From the NCBI GenBank assembly GCA_902826335.1, contig CADEEL010000006.1, positions 46,216-110,215 on the forward strand: a stretch of 64,000 bases of DNA. The letters are read 5' to 3'. Made by a program: the position numbers and the translations under genes. Below the pieces are notes generated by a model. That model ran no database searches and had not been told where the DNA came from. It was given only the letters and a program-made list of their open reading frames with translations. Below are positions 44,258 through 53,063 of the stretch, in pieces; position 1 is the first letter of the stretch, and each line of letters begins with the position of its first letter. Source of the stretch: an uncultured Alphaproteobacteria bacterium (GTDB lineage Bacteria > Pseudomonadota > Alphaproteobacteria > Caulobacterales > Aquidulcibacteraceae).

Positions 44258-45736
44258 TTACGGGCGCTTGCCCGTTGGGCGCAGAAACGCGGGCAAATCC
44301 TCACCAAAGCCTTCAACGCCATCATTCGGTTCGCGCACGGGGGCGGGCCGTGATTCACGCGTCCGCTCAGCGGCGCGCGGGGGCCGCTCTTCGCGCGGCT
44401 GCTCGATCCGAGGCGCGCGCGCCGGGCTCTCTGGACGCGGTTGGAACGGCGCCTCCGCGGCTTTGGGCCGGTTGGGATCGCGCTCCTTGTAGCGGGATTT
44501 GTCACGCCCCCTGCGGCGCTGATCCTTCAACTCTTCCGCGCGTCGCCCGCGCCCGCCGCTGTCGCGCGGATCGCCGAGTGCGTCACTCGGCAATTCGGCG
44601 ATGTCGGCTTTTGCGATTGGCTTGCCGGTCAGCTTTTCGATCGCATCAAGGCTCTTGCGATCCTGCGGGGAGACAAGGGTGAACGCTACGCCTGACAGGC
44701 CGGCGCGGCCCGTGCGGCCGATGCGGTGAACATAATCCTCCGCGTGTCGCGGTGGTTCGTAATTGAACACATGGCTGACGGCGGGAATATCAAGACCCCG
44801 CGCGGCGACATCGCTGGCGATCAGGAATTGCAGATCGCCGGAGCGGAAGCGATCGAGCGTCTTGGTGCGCAAGCTCTGATCGAGGTCTCCGTGTATGGGT
44901 GAGGCGTTAAAGCCGTGACGCTTCAGCGAGAGCGCGACGACATCAACGTCGGTCTTGCGATTGCAGAAGATGATGCCGTTTTTGATCTCGCCGGACTTCA
45001 AAACGGCGCGCAGCGCGGCGCGGCGCGTGCGTGGATCGCCGCCAGGGATTTCGACGATGCGCTGGTCGATCGTTTCGGCCGTGGTGGCCGGGCGCGCGGC
45101 CTCGATACGGACGGGGTTGGAGAGGAATTGCTCCGTAAGACGCGTGATTTCCGGCGGCATGGTGGCGGAGAAGAAGAGCGTCTGGCGCGTGAACGGCGTT
45201 AATTTGAAGATGCGCTCGATATCCGGGATGAAGCCCATGTCGAGCATGCGGTCGGCTTCATCGACCACCATCACCTGCACGCCGGTGAGCAGGAGTTTGC
45301 CGCGCTCGAAATGGTCGAGCAGGCGCCCCGGCGTGGCGATCAGCACGTCGACGCCTTGGGCGAGTAGCGCATCCTGATCGCCGAACGAAACACCGCCGAT
45401 GAGGAGGGCCTTCGTCAGGCGATGATATTTGCCGTACTTGTCGAAGCTCTCGGCCACTTGCGCGGCAAGCTCGCGCGTGGGCTCAAGGATGAGCGTACGC
45501 GGCATGCGCGCCTTGGTGCGCCCGGCCGCCAGGATTTCGATCATGGGCAGCGTGAAGGAAGCGGTCTTGCCTGTGCCCGTCTGCGCGATGCCGAGCACGT
45601 CGCGCCCCTGCAGCACGATCGGGATGGCCTTGGCCTGGATCGGTGTGGGCGTGGTGTAGCCGCTTTCATTGACGGCGCGGAGCACGTCGGCCCCGAGGCC
45701 GAGATCGGCGAATGTGGTTTGGGGGGCCTCGCTCAT
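44258..45736 (-). CDS. DEAD-box RNA helicase, RhlE-like
   Basis: The 492-residue helicase carries the Q motif with TPTPIQAKAIP, motif I AQTGTGKT, PTRELAAQ, the DEAD box (VVDEADRMLDMG), SATMPPE and HRIGRTGRAG. A ~95-residue C-terminal tail is rich in Arg, Pro, Glu and Ala (RGRRAEELKDQRRRGRDKSR) and probably binds RNA. RhlE-type enzymes act in ribosome assembly and mRNA decay. It stands alone on the minus strand, and a pair of repeats lies just upstream. Confidence 0.95.
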   Translation of the reverse strand: MSEAPQTTFADLGLGADVLRAVNESGYTTPTPIQAKAIPIVLQGRDVLGIAQTGTGKTASFTLPMIEILAAGRTKARMPRTLILEPTRELAAQVAESFDKYGKYHRLTKALLIGGVSFGDQDALLAQGVDVLIATPGRLLDHFERGKLLLTGVQVMVVDEADRMLDMGFIPDIERIFKLTPFTRQTLFFSATMPPEITRLTEQFLSNPVRIEAARPATTAETIDQRIVEIPGGDPRTRRAALRAVLKSGEIKNGIIFCNRKTDVDVVALSLKRHGFNASPIHGDLDQSLRTKTLDRFRSGDLQFLIASDVAARGLDIPAVSHVFNYEPPRHAEDYVHRIGRTGRAGLSGVAFTLVSPQDRKSLDAIEKLTGKPIAKADIAELPSDALGDPRDSGGRGRRAEELKDQRRRGRDKSRYKERDPNRPKAAEAPFQPRPESPARAPRIEQPREERPPRAAERTRESRPAPVREPNDGVEGFGEDLPAFLRPTGKRP

Positions 45737-45764
45737 CGCATGCCTCCCACATGGGTGGTCAGCG

Positions 45765-45800
45765 CCCCTCCCCCCTTGCGGGGGAGGGTGGGGTGGGGGG
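45765..45800. repeat. C/G-rich repeat unit, left copy
   Basis: It contains CCCCTCCCCCCTTGCGGGGG followed by AGGGTGGGGTGGGGGG. Its stem CCCTCCCCC/GGGGGAGGG forms a strong hairpin. It is an inverted partner of 45832-45875 and lies upstream of the helicase start. Confidence 0.75.
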
Positions 45801-45831
45801 TGCGAGCGCGTACTCTCGAGACTTGCGCCGT

Positions 45832-45875
45832 CACCCCCACCCCTTCGATTCCCCTCCCCGCAAGGGGGAGGGGCG
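45832..45875. repeat. C/G-rich repeat unit, right copy
   Basis: It contains CACCCCCACCCC, a short linker and CCCCTCCCCGCAAGGGGGAG followed by gggcgg, in reverse orientation to 45765-45800. The pair forms an inverted repeat with a ~30-bp centre. The units differ in sequence from those near 24000 but have the same two-stem design. Confidence 0.75.
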
Positions 45876-46155
45876 GTGTGTGCGCTGGATAAGGTTGCGT
45901 GACTTTAGCGCCATCAGGCGCATGCAAATTTTCGGACTTCATTCAATCTCACTTGGGATCACCGCCCTCGGATCAATCTCGAAACGGGCGTCTTTTGGGT
46001 TGGCGCTTTCGGCCTCGCCCGCTCCGGTGAGACGGGGGCCTTGGGCGAAAGGGCGCACGCCCTCTCGGCGCGCACAACGGACAGGTGGGATGTGGGGGAG
46101 TGCGAGGCGGAAGTCAATGATTGCGGGCTCTGCCATTGTACTTGCGGGTCGGGCT
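45876..46155. other. Non-coding stretch without a supported gene
   Basis: This space between the repeat pair and the next gene has open frames on both strands (for example 45939-46187 on the minus strand, 82 codons). None has a ribosome binding site, a recognisable domain or convincing coding structure. I see no tRNA-like fold or clear hairpin. Confidence 0.5.
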
Positions 46156-47208
46156 TTAGGGCCGCGGCCATCCAACGGGAAGATCAAGTAGCTCAGTGAA
46201 GGCGGCGCCGCCCGTCCGGTTCAAGCGTCCGCTCAGCATGTGAACCTGATCGCAACCGAAGAGATTCTCGCCAATCGGGTATTTGGCATTCGGATTGAGA
46301 AAGAGCCTAACCTCCGCGTCGCCTATCGCGGATGGCTTGCAACTGTAGCAGGCGAGTACGGCGCTCACGCGGTTGTTACGCCCGAGAGCCCATAGCCCCT
46401 CGGCTCCCTCGCGTTGAGAGAACAACGCCTCTTGGAACATGTGGTCAGACGCAAACATTTTCGAAGAGCAAAGCGCAATAATGTAAGGCTCCCTGAGGCT
46501 GCTGTATTTCTTGGCCTTTTTTCGCAGGGCGGTGCGGATGTCATCCGCAGACGGCATCTCGGTGTCGGGAACATGAGTGAGCAGACCACTGTATTTGCTG
46601 CTGCGGCGCCCAATGACCTTTAGAAGCTTTTGTTCGCCGTCGACGTAGACAAACGGTCGCCCCAATATCGAACCTTCACGCGCCGTTTCCGCAGCCGTGC
46701 TGATGGCGGTCAGGAAAGGTCCGAGTAACGCCTTCAGCTTTCGTTCGCTGATAGGGCGCTTGAGGGGAGTAAGCATCTTAAGTTCGAGTTGCACATCTTT
46801 GACCGTCCGCTCCCCGATCAAGTCGCAAACACGAGCGAAGTGAACGTTCTCGTCGCCTTGGAGCATACGCGCTTCAAGCCAAGCACGCCGACCGTCTTGA
46901 ATATCCAATCGAAAATCTATGTGCCCGTCTGGCAGTGAGACATCAGCTAACGGTGCGTGGCCGGTCCGATGGGCCATTTCGTGCAACACGAGTTCGAAGG
47001 CGGCGCCGAGATGTTGGGGATTCAACGATGAGCGAAATCTGCCGCGCAGGCCAGCTTTGTCGCCAGAGTAGCGTTCGAAAGCGGATTGGAAGAACTCACG
47101 TACTCGCCCAGCCACGGAAATTCCGCTGGCATTGAGGTATTCGAAATCGCTTCGTCGCGCTGGCGGCGGCGCTTCTTGTCGGTCGGCGAGATCGTCAAAT
47201 AGTCTCAC
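46156..47208 (-). CDS. Unknown protein encoded directly downstream of parE
   Basis: I do not recognise this 350-residue protein. The GTG at 47208 has GAGG 6 nt upstream, and this binding site is formed by the parE stop codon region (TAGAGG), so it is 9 nt from parE. A TTG one codon earlier is possible. The middle has FELVLHEMAHRTGH and, near residue 93, LPDGHIDFRLDI followed by WLEARM. This is an arrangement reminiscent of a PD-(D/E)XK nuclease with Arg in place of Lys. The C half has PYIIALCSSKMF and ACYSC. Codon use looks less GC-rich than its neighbours, suggesting acquisition. There is no signal peptide or membrane segment. Confidence 0.65.
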   Translation of the reverse strand: MRLFDDLADRQEAPPPARRSDFEYLNASGISVAGRVREFFQSAFERYSGDKAGLRGRFRSSLNPQHLGAAFELVLHEMAHRTGHAPLADVSLPDGHIDFRLDIQDGRRAWLEARMLQGDENVHFARVCDLIGERTVKDVQLELKMLTPLKRPISERKLKALLGPFLTAISTAAETAREGSILGRPFVYVDGEQKLLKVIGRRSSKYSGLLTHVPDTEMPSADDIRTALRKKAKKYSSLREPYIIALCSSKMFASDHMFQEALFSQREGAEGLWALGRNNRVSAVLACYSCKPSAIGDAEVRLFLNPNAKYPIGENLFGCDQVHMLSGRLNRTGGAAFTELLDLPVGWPRP

Positions 47209-47217
47209 CAAGTTCCT

Positions 47218-49239
47218 CTAAACATCCACCTCGTCCACGAACCGCGCATTCGCCTGGATATAATTGAAGCGCAGCTCGGCCTTCTTGCCCATCAGGGTTT
47301 CAACCAGCGCATCGAAATCCGGCAGCTCATCTTCTTCCAGCACCACGCGCGCGAGCGTGCGTGTCTCGGGATTCATCGTGGTCTGCTTCAAATCCGCCGG
47401 CATCATCTCGCCCAGGCCCTTGAAGCGGGAGACCTCAACCTTCTTGCCGCGGAACGTGGTGTTGAGCAGTTCTTCCTTGTGGGCGTCATCCCGCGCGTAA
47501 ATGCTCTGCTTGCCCGCAGTGATGCGGTAGAGCGGCGGCATGGCGAGGTAGAGCCGCCCGGCGCGGATGAGGCCGGGCATCTGACGGTGGAAAAACGTGA
47601 TGAGCAGAGAGGCGATGTGGGCGCCGTCCACGTCCGCGTCCGTCATGATGATGACGCGCTCATAGCGCAGATCATCGGTGCGGAACTTGGCGCCCGTTCC
47701 GCAGCCGAGCGCCAGGGATAAATCCGCGAGTTCAGCGTTGCTGGCGGTTTTTTCGCCAGCCGCTGAGGCGACATTCAGGATTTTTCCGCGTAGCGGCAGG
47801 ATGGCTTGCGTCACGCGATCGCGCGCCTGCTTGGCCGAGCCGCCGGCGCTATCGCCTTCAACGATAAAGATTTCCGTGCCCTTCGCGTCGGTGCGCGCGC
47901 AATCGGCGAGCTTGCCGGGCAAGCGCAGACGCCGCGTCGCGCTCTGGCGGGAGACTTCCTTTTCCTTGCGCTTGCGCAGACGATCTTCGGCTTGGCCGAT
48001 CACCCATTCGAGCAGACGGCCTGCTTCGCTCGGCCGCGCGGCGAGCCAATGATCGAACGGATCGCGCACCGCCTGTTCGACAATCTTAGCGGCCTCAGTT
48101 GAAACGAGACGGCCTTTCGTCTGCCCCTCGAATTGCGGATCGCGGATGAAGACGGACACCATCGCCGCCGCCGTGCCCATCACATCCTCAGGCGTAATGA
48201 TCTGGGCTTTTTTGTCTCCCTTGATCTCGGCATAGGCCTTGAGCCCCTTGGCGATCGCCGCGCGCAGGCCTTGTTCGTGAAAGCCGCCGTCCGGCGTCGG
48301 GATCGTGTTGCAATAGGAGCGGAGAAAGCCGTCCGCCTCGCCGAAGCCGTCCGCGATCCAGGCCAGAGCCCATTCGACGCGGCCATGGCCTTTATCTCGA
48401 TCGACCTTGCCTTCAAAGCTTTCCGCGAGGATCGCCTTCTTATCCTTTATGAGATCGGCGAGAAAATCCTTGAGCCCATTGGGGAAGTGGAAACTCGCTT
48501 CGGCGGGCGTGGGATCGCCGTCCTTCAGCCGCTCAGCTGCACAGCGCCAGCGGATCTCAACGCCGCGATGGAGATAGGCTTTTGAACGTGCGAGTTGAAA
48601 AAGGCGCTGCGGCTTGAACGCGACATTGGGCCCAAAAATATCTGGGTCCGGATGGAAGCGCACCGTCGTGCCGCGGCGGTTCGGGGCTGCGCCAATTTTC
48701 TTCAGGGGTCCGATCGGCGCGCCGCGCGCGAAGTGCTGAGCGTAGAGCATGCGATCCCGCGCGACCTCCACCTCCAGCTTGTTGGACAGCGCATTGACCA
48801 CCGAAACGCCCACGCCATGCAAGCCGCCGGACGTGTGATAGACCTTATCCGAGAACTTGCCGCCCGCGTGCAGCGTGGTGAGGATTACTTCGAGGGCGGA
48901 CTTCTTCGGATATTTCGGGTGCGGATCGATGGGAATGCCGCGCCCATTGTCCGTCACGGACAACGTTCCGTCTGCGAAATATTCCACCTCGATGCGGTCA
49001 GCGAAGCCGGCCACCGCCTCATCCATCGAATTGTCCAGCACCTCGGCGAAGAGGTGATGAAGGGCGCGCTCGTCCGTGCCGCCGATATACATGCCAGGCC
49101 GGCGGCGCACCGGCTCCAGCCCCTCCAGGACTTCGATGTCCTTGGCCGTATAATCGCCGGACCCGAACAGATCGGCCCGCCAATTGGGATTATCGCCTGT
49201 CACTGGAGGGGTCTGCTGCTTCTGCTGCGCACGCGCCAT
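47218..49239 (-). CDS. parE: DNA topoisomerase IV subunit B
   Basis: ParE supplies the ATPase half of topoisomerase IV, which decatenates replicated chromosomes. It has 673 residues. The GHKL ATPase motifs are EVLDNSMDEAVAGFADRI, VTDNGRGIPIDPHP and GGLHGVGVSVVNALS. The TOPRIM domain has IVEGDSAGGSAKQARDR and MTDADVDGAHIASLL. The length and the EGDSAGGSAKQ sequence distinguish it from GyrB, which is longer. parC is not in the window. Confidence 0.95.
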   Translation of the reverse strand: MARAQQKQQTPPVTGDNPNWRADLFGSGDYTAKDIEVLEGLEPVRRRPGMYIGGTDERALHHLFAEVLDNSMDEAVAGFADRIEVEYFADGTLSVTDNGRGIPIDPHPKYPKKSALEVILTTLHAGGKFSDKVYHTSGGLHGVGVSVVNALSNKLEVEVARDRMLYAQHFARGAPIGPLKKIGAAPNRRGTTVRFHPDPDIFGPNVAFKPQRLFQLARSKAYLHRGVEIRWRCAAERLKDGDPTPAEASFHFPNGLKDFLADLIKDKKAILAESFEGKVDRDKGHGRVEWALAWIADGFGEADGFLRSYCNTIPTPDGGFHEQGLRAAIAKGLKAYAEIKGDKKAQIITPEDVMGTAAAMVSVFIRDPQFEGQTKGRLVSTEAAKIVEQAVRDPFDHWLAARPSEAGRLLEWVIGQAEDRLRKRKEKEVSRQSATRRLRLPGKLADCARTDAKGTEIFIVEGDSAGGSAKQARDRVTQAILPLRGKILNVASAAGEKTASNAELADLSLALGCGTGAKFRTDDLRYERVIIMTDADVDGAHIASLLITFFHRQMPGLIRAGRLYLAMPPLYRITAGKQSIYARDDAHKEELLNTTFRGKKVEVSRFKGLGEMMPADLKQTTMNPETRTLARVVLEEDELPDFDALVETLMGKKAELRFNYIQANARFVDEVDV

Positions 49240-49308
49240 GGTCCGCCCTCATAAAGGGAGTCGAGCGCGGAACGGCAACAGTGTTCGGGTTGCGGCGAGG
49301 TTAAGGCC

Positions 49309-49824
49309 TCAGGCGGCCTTTTTACGCTTCTTGATCTGCGACGCGATCGACCAGAGGTGGCCGAACGGGTCGCGGACCATGCCGAAGCGATCGCCCCAGA
49401 ACTGATCGGCCAGCGGCATCACCACCTTGGCGCCGGCTTCCGTCGCGCGCGCCCACCACTTATCCGCATCGTCCACCTGGAGATGGATGGAGACGGTGGT
49501 GGCCTTGACCTCGCTTGGCGACTTTGTGCCCCCATCGCCAAATTCCTCGAACACGTCCGACAGCATCAATTCGCCGCCATTGATCAGCAGCGTCGCGTGC
49601 ATCAGGCGCTTCTTGTCTTCCGCGTCCATCACCATGCGCACCTTGGCGCCGAACGCGGCTTTATAGAACTCGATCGCCTTCTTGGCGCCGGCGACTCGCA
49701 GATAAGGCGAGAGCGGTGCGAATTCGCTGCTCTTGAGCTTGCGCGCCTTTGTCGGTTGCTTGGGCATTTTCGGCGCTTTTGGCGCGGCTGACTTCTTGGC
49801 TGTCTTCTTCTTGGCGGCGGCCAT
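49309..49824 (-). CDS. VOC-superfamily protein (PhnB/glyoxalase-like) with basic tails
   Basis: The 171-residue protein has a Lys/Ala/Pro-rich N-terminal extension of ~35 residues (AAAKKKTAKKSAAPKAPKMP) and a basic C-terminus (SQIKKRKKAA). The middle is a PhnB-like VOC domain: PYLRVAGAKKAIEFYKAAFG, INGGELMLSD and DRFGMVRDPFGHLWSIA. PhnB-like proteins often lack a known reaction. The basic ends might bind nucleic acid, which is speculation. Confidence 0.82.
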   Translation of the reverse strand: MAAAKKKTAKKSAAPKAPKMPKQPTKARKLKSSEFAPLSPYLRVAGAKKAIEFYKAAFGAKVRMVMDAEDKKRLMHATLLINGGELMLSDVFEEFGDGGTKSPSEVKATTVSIHLQVDDADKWWARATEAGAKVVMPLADQFWGDRFGMVRDPFGHLWSIASQIKKRKKAA

Positions 49825-49851
49825 GGCGAACTCCTTTAATGTGTCTGGCTC

Positions 49852-50343
49852 TTATTCCACCAGACGGCGCAACAAATCCAATGCCTTTTCGACGCTTTGC
49901 ATCCGCACTTGCGCCCGGCCGACATCGCCGAAGCGACAGGCTTCGTGCAGGATCGAGCGGTTTTCACGCGCCGCCGTGATATGGACAAGCCCGACGGGCT
50001 TCAGCGCCGTACCGCCGCCGGGGCCCGCGACGCCAGTGATCGCCACGGCGATATGCGCGTGGCTTTCACGCAGCGCGCCTTCCGCCATGGCGCGCGCGAC
50101 TGGCTCGGACACGGCGCCCATGTCGGCGATAAGATCGCCGGGCACGCCCAGCATCTCCTGCTTGGCGCGGTTCGAATAGGTCACGAATCCACGCTCAACG
50201 ACGGCGGACGAGCCCGGAATCTCGGTGAGCAGGGCGGCGAGCAGGCCGCCAGTACAGCTTTCCGCCGTGACGATCCTCAGGCGGCGCCCCTCGCAATCGG
50301 CCAACAGCAGGCGGGCCGTCATCATCAACTCGTCGGAAAACAT
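49852..50343 (-). CDS. CinA C-terminal-type nicotinamide-nucleotide amidase
   Basis: This 163-residue protein starts at MFSDELMMTARLLLADC; the open frame upstream (to 50556) is not family-like. It has the PncC signatures RIVTAESCTGGLLAALLTEI, FVTYSNRAKQEMLGV and AVAITGVAGPGGG. PncC deamidates NMN to nicotinate mononucleotide in NAD recycling. It lacks the N-terminal MoCF domain of full CinA. A Shine-Dalgarno is weak, so the exact start is less sure than the identity. Confidence 0.88.
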   Translation of the reverse strand: MFSDELMMTARLLLADCEGRRLRIVTAESCTGGLLAALLTEIPGSSAVVERGFVTYSNRAKQEMLGVPGDLIADMGAVSEPVARAMAEGALRESHAHIAVAITGVAGPGGGTALKPVGLVHITAARENRSILHEACRFGDVGRAQVRMQSVEKALDLLRRLVE

Positions 50344-50459
50344 GGCCGCCCCGTCCTTGACGTAGGCCCCAATTAACATCGGGAAGCGCCGCAAAGTCCA
50401 TTTCCCCTGGCCGGGAAGGCGTGGCAGAAGCGCCGGCGATTTGGGCGGAGGCGAGGGGC

Positions 50460-53063
50460 ATGGAAGCGACAGCAAGACGGGCCGCGCCCGCCGCGTTCGC
50501 CCTCGCGATGTTTTTGAGCGCGGCGCTGATCTTCGCGCTGCAGCCAATGTTCTCACGGCTCACCACGCCGTTGCTGGGCGGGTCTCCGGCGGTGTGGAAC
50601 ACGTCCATGGTGTTTTTCCAGGCGGCTTTGCTAGCCGGCTATGTCTACGCCCATGTGCTGCAGCGCGTGCGCGATCTGCGCGTGCAGGCCGGCGTGCACG
50701 CCCTGGTGTTGATCGCGGCGTTTCTTGTGTTGCCAGTGCAAGTGAGTCAGGCGTTCGGCGCGCCGGATACGACGCGGCCGATCTTCTGGCTTCTGGGCAC
50801 ATTGACCGTATCCATCGGCGCGCCATTCGCGGCTGCGTCCGCCACCGCGCCACTCCTGCAGGCCTGGTATGCGCGCACCGGCCGGGCTGACGCACACGAT
50901 CCCTATTATCTCTACGCCGCGAGCAATCTCGGCTCGCTGCTGGGGCTTTTGCTCTATCCCGTGCTGATCGAACCCAATCTCGGCACGCACGCGCAGAGTA
51001 TCGCCTGGACCAATCTCTATGCTGTCGCCGCCGGGCTTATCATCGTGTCCGCGGGCGTCGCTGTCGCCGCGAAGGGGCCGGGCGAACCTCCGGCAAGCGC
51101 GTATGCCGCGCCGGATGCGCGCGCCATTTCGCGAGAGCGCCTCTATTGGTTGGGCGCGGCTGCGCTGCCGTCCACACTGCTGCTCGGCGTCACGCAGCAC
51201 ATTTCCACGGACGTGGCCTCCGCGCCGTTCTTGTGGGTGATCCCGCTTTCCTTCTATCTCATTGCGTTCATCGTCGCGTTCCTGCGCGGGGCCGAGCGGA
51301 TGACGCCCTATGTGATGATCGCCCATCCGTTGGCGCTGGTCATTCTCGCCATCGTGTTTTTTAGCAATACGAACTGGATCGCGGGCATGAGCGCTCACGT
51401 GGGCGTCCTGTTCCTGAGTTCGCTCATTTGCGCGTTGGCGTTGGCGCGAACCCGCCCGCCGGCAACGCGGCTGACGGAGTTTTATCTATGGATCTCGCTG
51501 GGCGGCGTCGTTGGCGGCGCGGCGGCGGCGCTCCTTGCGCCGCTCATTTTTAACGGCATTTACGAATATCCGCTGGCGCTGGCGGCCATTGCGCTCTTTC
51601 GCCCGCGCGGCGAGACGCAATTGCCGCGCTTGGCCAATGTGCTGGCGGTTGGCGCGTTCACCATGGCCGCTGTCGCGGCGCTTATGCTGTTCCGTCGCGC
51701 CCCGGAAAGCGCACTGTTTGCTGGCGGCCTGGGCGCGGCGGCCGCTCTGATGGCGGCCGCGCTGCCGCAGCAGGACGATCGCCCGATGGCGCACCGCGTC
51801 GCCTTCATGGTTGCGGCGCTCGTGTTCGCCGCGATGATGACCTACGTCACCGTTCGCATCGAGGATTTCCGCGTTCTGGGCGAAGGGCCACCGCACATCG
51901 TGCTGCGCTTCATGCAGTGGCCGCTCATCGTGGCGGGATTCTTTACGTTCGCATTCGTGGCTCACCAGACGTTGCAACCGGTCACGCACAGACAGCCCTA
52001 CGCCACGATCGCGTTGGGCATCGCCGCGCCGCTGACGCTGCTCGTGCTGATGCTCGCCACGATGGAACGCGCGCTCGACGCTGACGCGATCATGACGGTC
52101 GTCATGGTGTTCATGGCGCTTGCGCTCTACACGAACCGGAACCGGCCCTATCTGCTCGCCGCGCTGGTTCTCGCGCTGTTCGCCAGCGTTTTGTTCGACG
52201 ACGCGCGCGGCGCGCGCCTCGTCACGCAGCAGCGCAGCTTCTTTGGCGTGTTGCGGGCGGAGGAGTATTCCGATTCCAATCCGCGCATGCCCGCTTTGCG
52301 CGTGCTCATGCACGGCACCACGATCCATGGCGCGCAATTGGTCGGTGCGCCGGGCGCCTCGCGCCGTCCGCTCACCTATTACAATCCCAACACGGCCTTG
52401 GGCGAAGCGACGGTCGCTGGCCTCGCTGGCGGCGAGACGAGCCGCGCGGCCTTGGTCGGCCTGGGCGCAGGCACCAGCGCGTGCCTGCTGCGGCCCACCG
52501 ATCAACTCACGATCTTCGAGATCGATCCAACGGTCGTGCGCCTCTCGGGGCCGCGCGGCAGCACGTTTTCCTATGTGCGCGAATGCCAGCCGAATGCACG
52601 TATCGAACTCGGCGATGCGCGTCTGCAATTGGCTGAGGAGCCGGACGGCATCTATGACGTGATCGTCGTCGATGCGTTTTCGTCGGACGCTATTCCGGCC
52701 CATTTGCTCACGCGCGAAGCTGTGTCCATGTACATGCGCAAGCTGACGCCGCGCGGCATCGTGGTGCTGCATCTCTCCAATCGCAATCTGGCTCTGGTGG
52801 CGGAATCTGCGCGTGTGGCGCGCTCGCTTGGCCTCGCCTATCGCTGGCGGGTGTCTGGGCGCGTGGATGATCCACTGGCAGGCCCATTCGGCGGGCTGCC
52901 CGCGAGCGCGATGATCATTGCGCGGACGCCCGACGCGATGGCGGCGTTGCCGCTTGCGTCGACTGAGTGGAGCGAAGTGCCCGCGCCGCCCGGGCGTCCA
53001 TGGACGGACGATTACATCAACTTGCCGCGCGCGCTCTATGAGGCCTGGCGGGGCGTGAGTTAA
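50460..53063 (+). CDS. Membrane protein with C-terminal spermidine-synthase-like domain
   Basis: From the ATG at 50460 (GGAGG 8 nt upstream) the product has 867 residues. Residues ~1-590 are many hydrophobic helices in MFS-like groups, starting ALAMFLSAALIFALQPMFSR. The C-terminal ~250 residues are a Rossmann methyltransferase-like domain with VGLGAGTSACLL, FEIDP, ELGDARLQL and VIVVDAFSSDAIPAHLLT, as in spermidine synthases. Such fused membrane spermidine synthase-like proteins are common in Proteobacteria. Real polyamine synthesis has not been shown and the role may differ. It overlaps the convergent ispDF by 4 bp. Confidence 0.85.
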   Translation: MEATARRAAPAAFALAMFLSAALIFALQPMFSRLTTPLLGGSPAVWNTSMVFFQAALLAGYVYAHVLQRVRDLRVQAGVHALVLIAAFLVLPVQVSQAFGAPDTTRPIFWLLGTLTVSIGAPFAAASATAPLLQAWYARTGRADAHDPYYLYAASNLGSLLGLLLYPVLIEPNLGTHAQSIAWTNLYAVAAGLIIVSAGVAVAAKGPGEPPASAYAAPDARAISRERLYWLGAAALPSTLLLGVTQHISTDVASAPFLWVIPLSFYLIAFIVAFLRGAERMTPYVMIAHPLALVILAIVFFSNTNWIAGMSAHVGVLFLSSLICALALARTRPPATRLTEFYLWISLGGVVGGAAAALLAPLIFNGIYEYPLALAAIALFRPRGETQLPRLANVLAVGAFTMAAVAALMLFRRAPESALFAGGLGAAAALMAAALPQQDDRPMAHRVAFMVAALVFAAMMTYVTVRIEDFRVLGEGPPHIVLRFMQWPLIVAGFFTFAFVAHQTLQPVTHRQPYATIALGIAAPLTLLVLMLATMERALDADAIMTVVMVFMALALYTNRNRPYLLAALVLALFASVLFDDARGARLVTQQRSFFGVLRAEEYSDSNPRMPALRVLMHGTTIHGAQLVGAPGASRRPLTYYNPNTALGEATVAGLAGGETSRAALVGLGAGTSACLLRPTDQLTIFEIDPTVVRLSGPRGSTFSYVRECQPNARIELGDARLQLAEEPDGIYDVIVVDAFSSDAIPAHLLTREAVSMYMRKLTPRGIVVLHLSNRNLALVAESARVARSLGLAYRWRVSGRVDDPLAGPFGGLPASAMIIARTPDAMAALPLASTEWSEVPAPPGRPWTDDYINLPRALYEAWRGVS

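Noticed and set aside
45939..46187. 82-codon minus-strand ORF after the unknown gene downstream of parE
   Set aside because: No ribosome binding site or family seen; several overlapping frames are open here, as expected for GC-rich non-coding DNA. Kept as unexplained sequence.
51486..52772. 428-codon open frame antisense to the spermidine-synthase-like gene
   Set aside because: Very high Arg/His/Glu/Gln content without hydrophobic core is typical of the reverse of a membrane protein gene.
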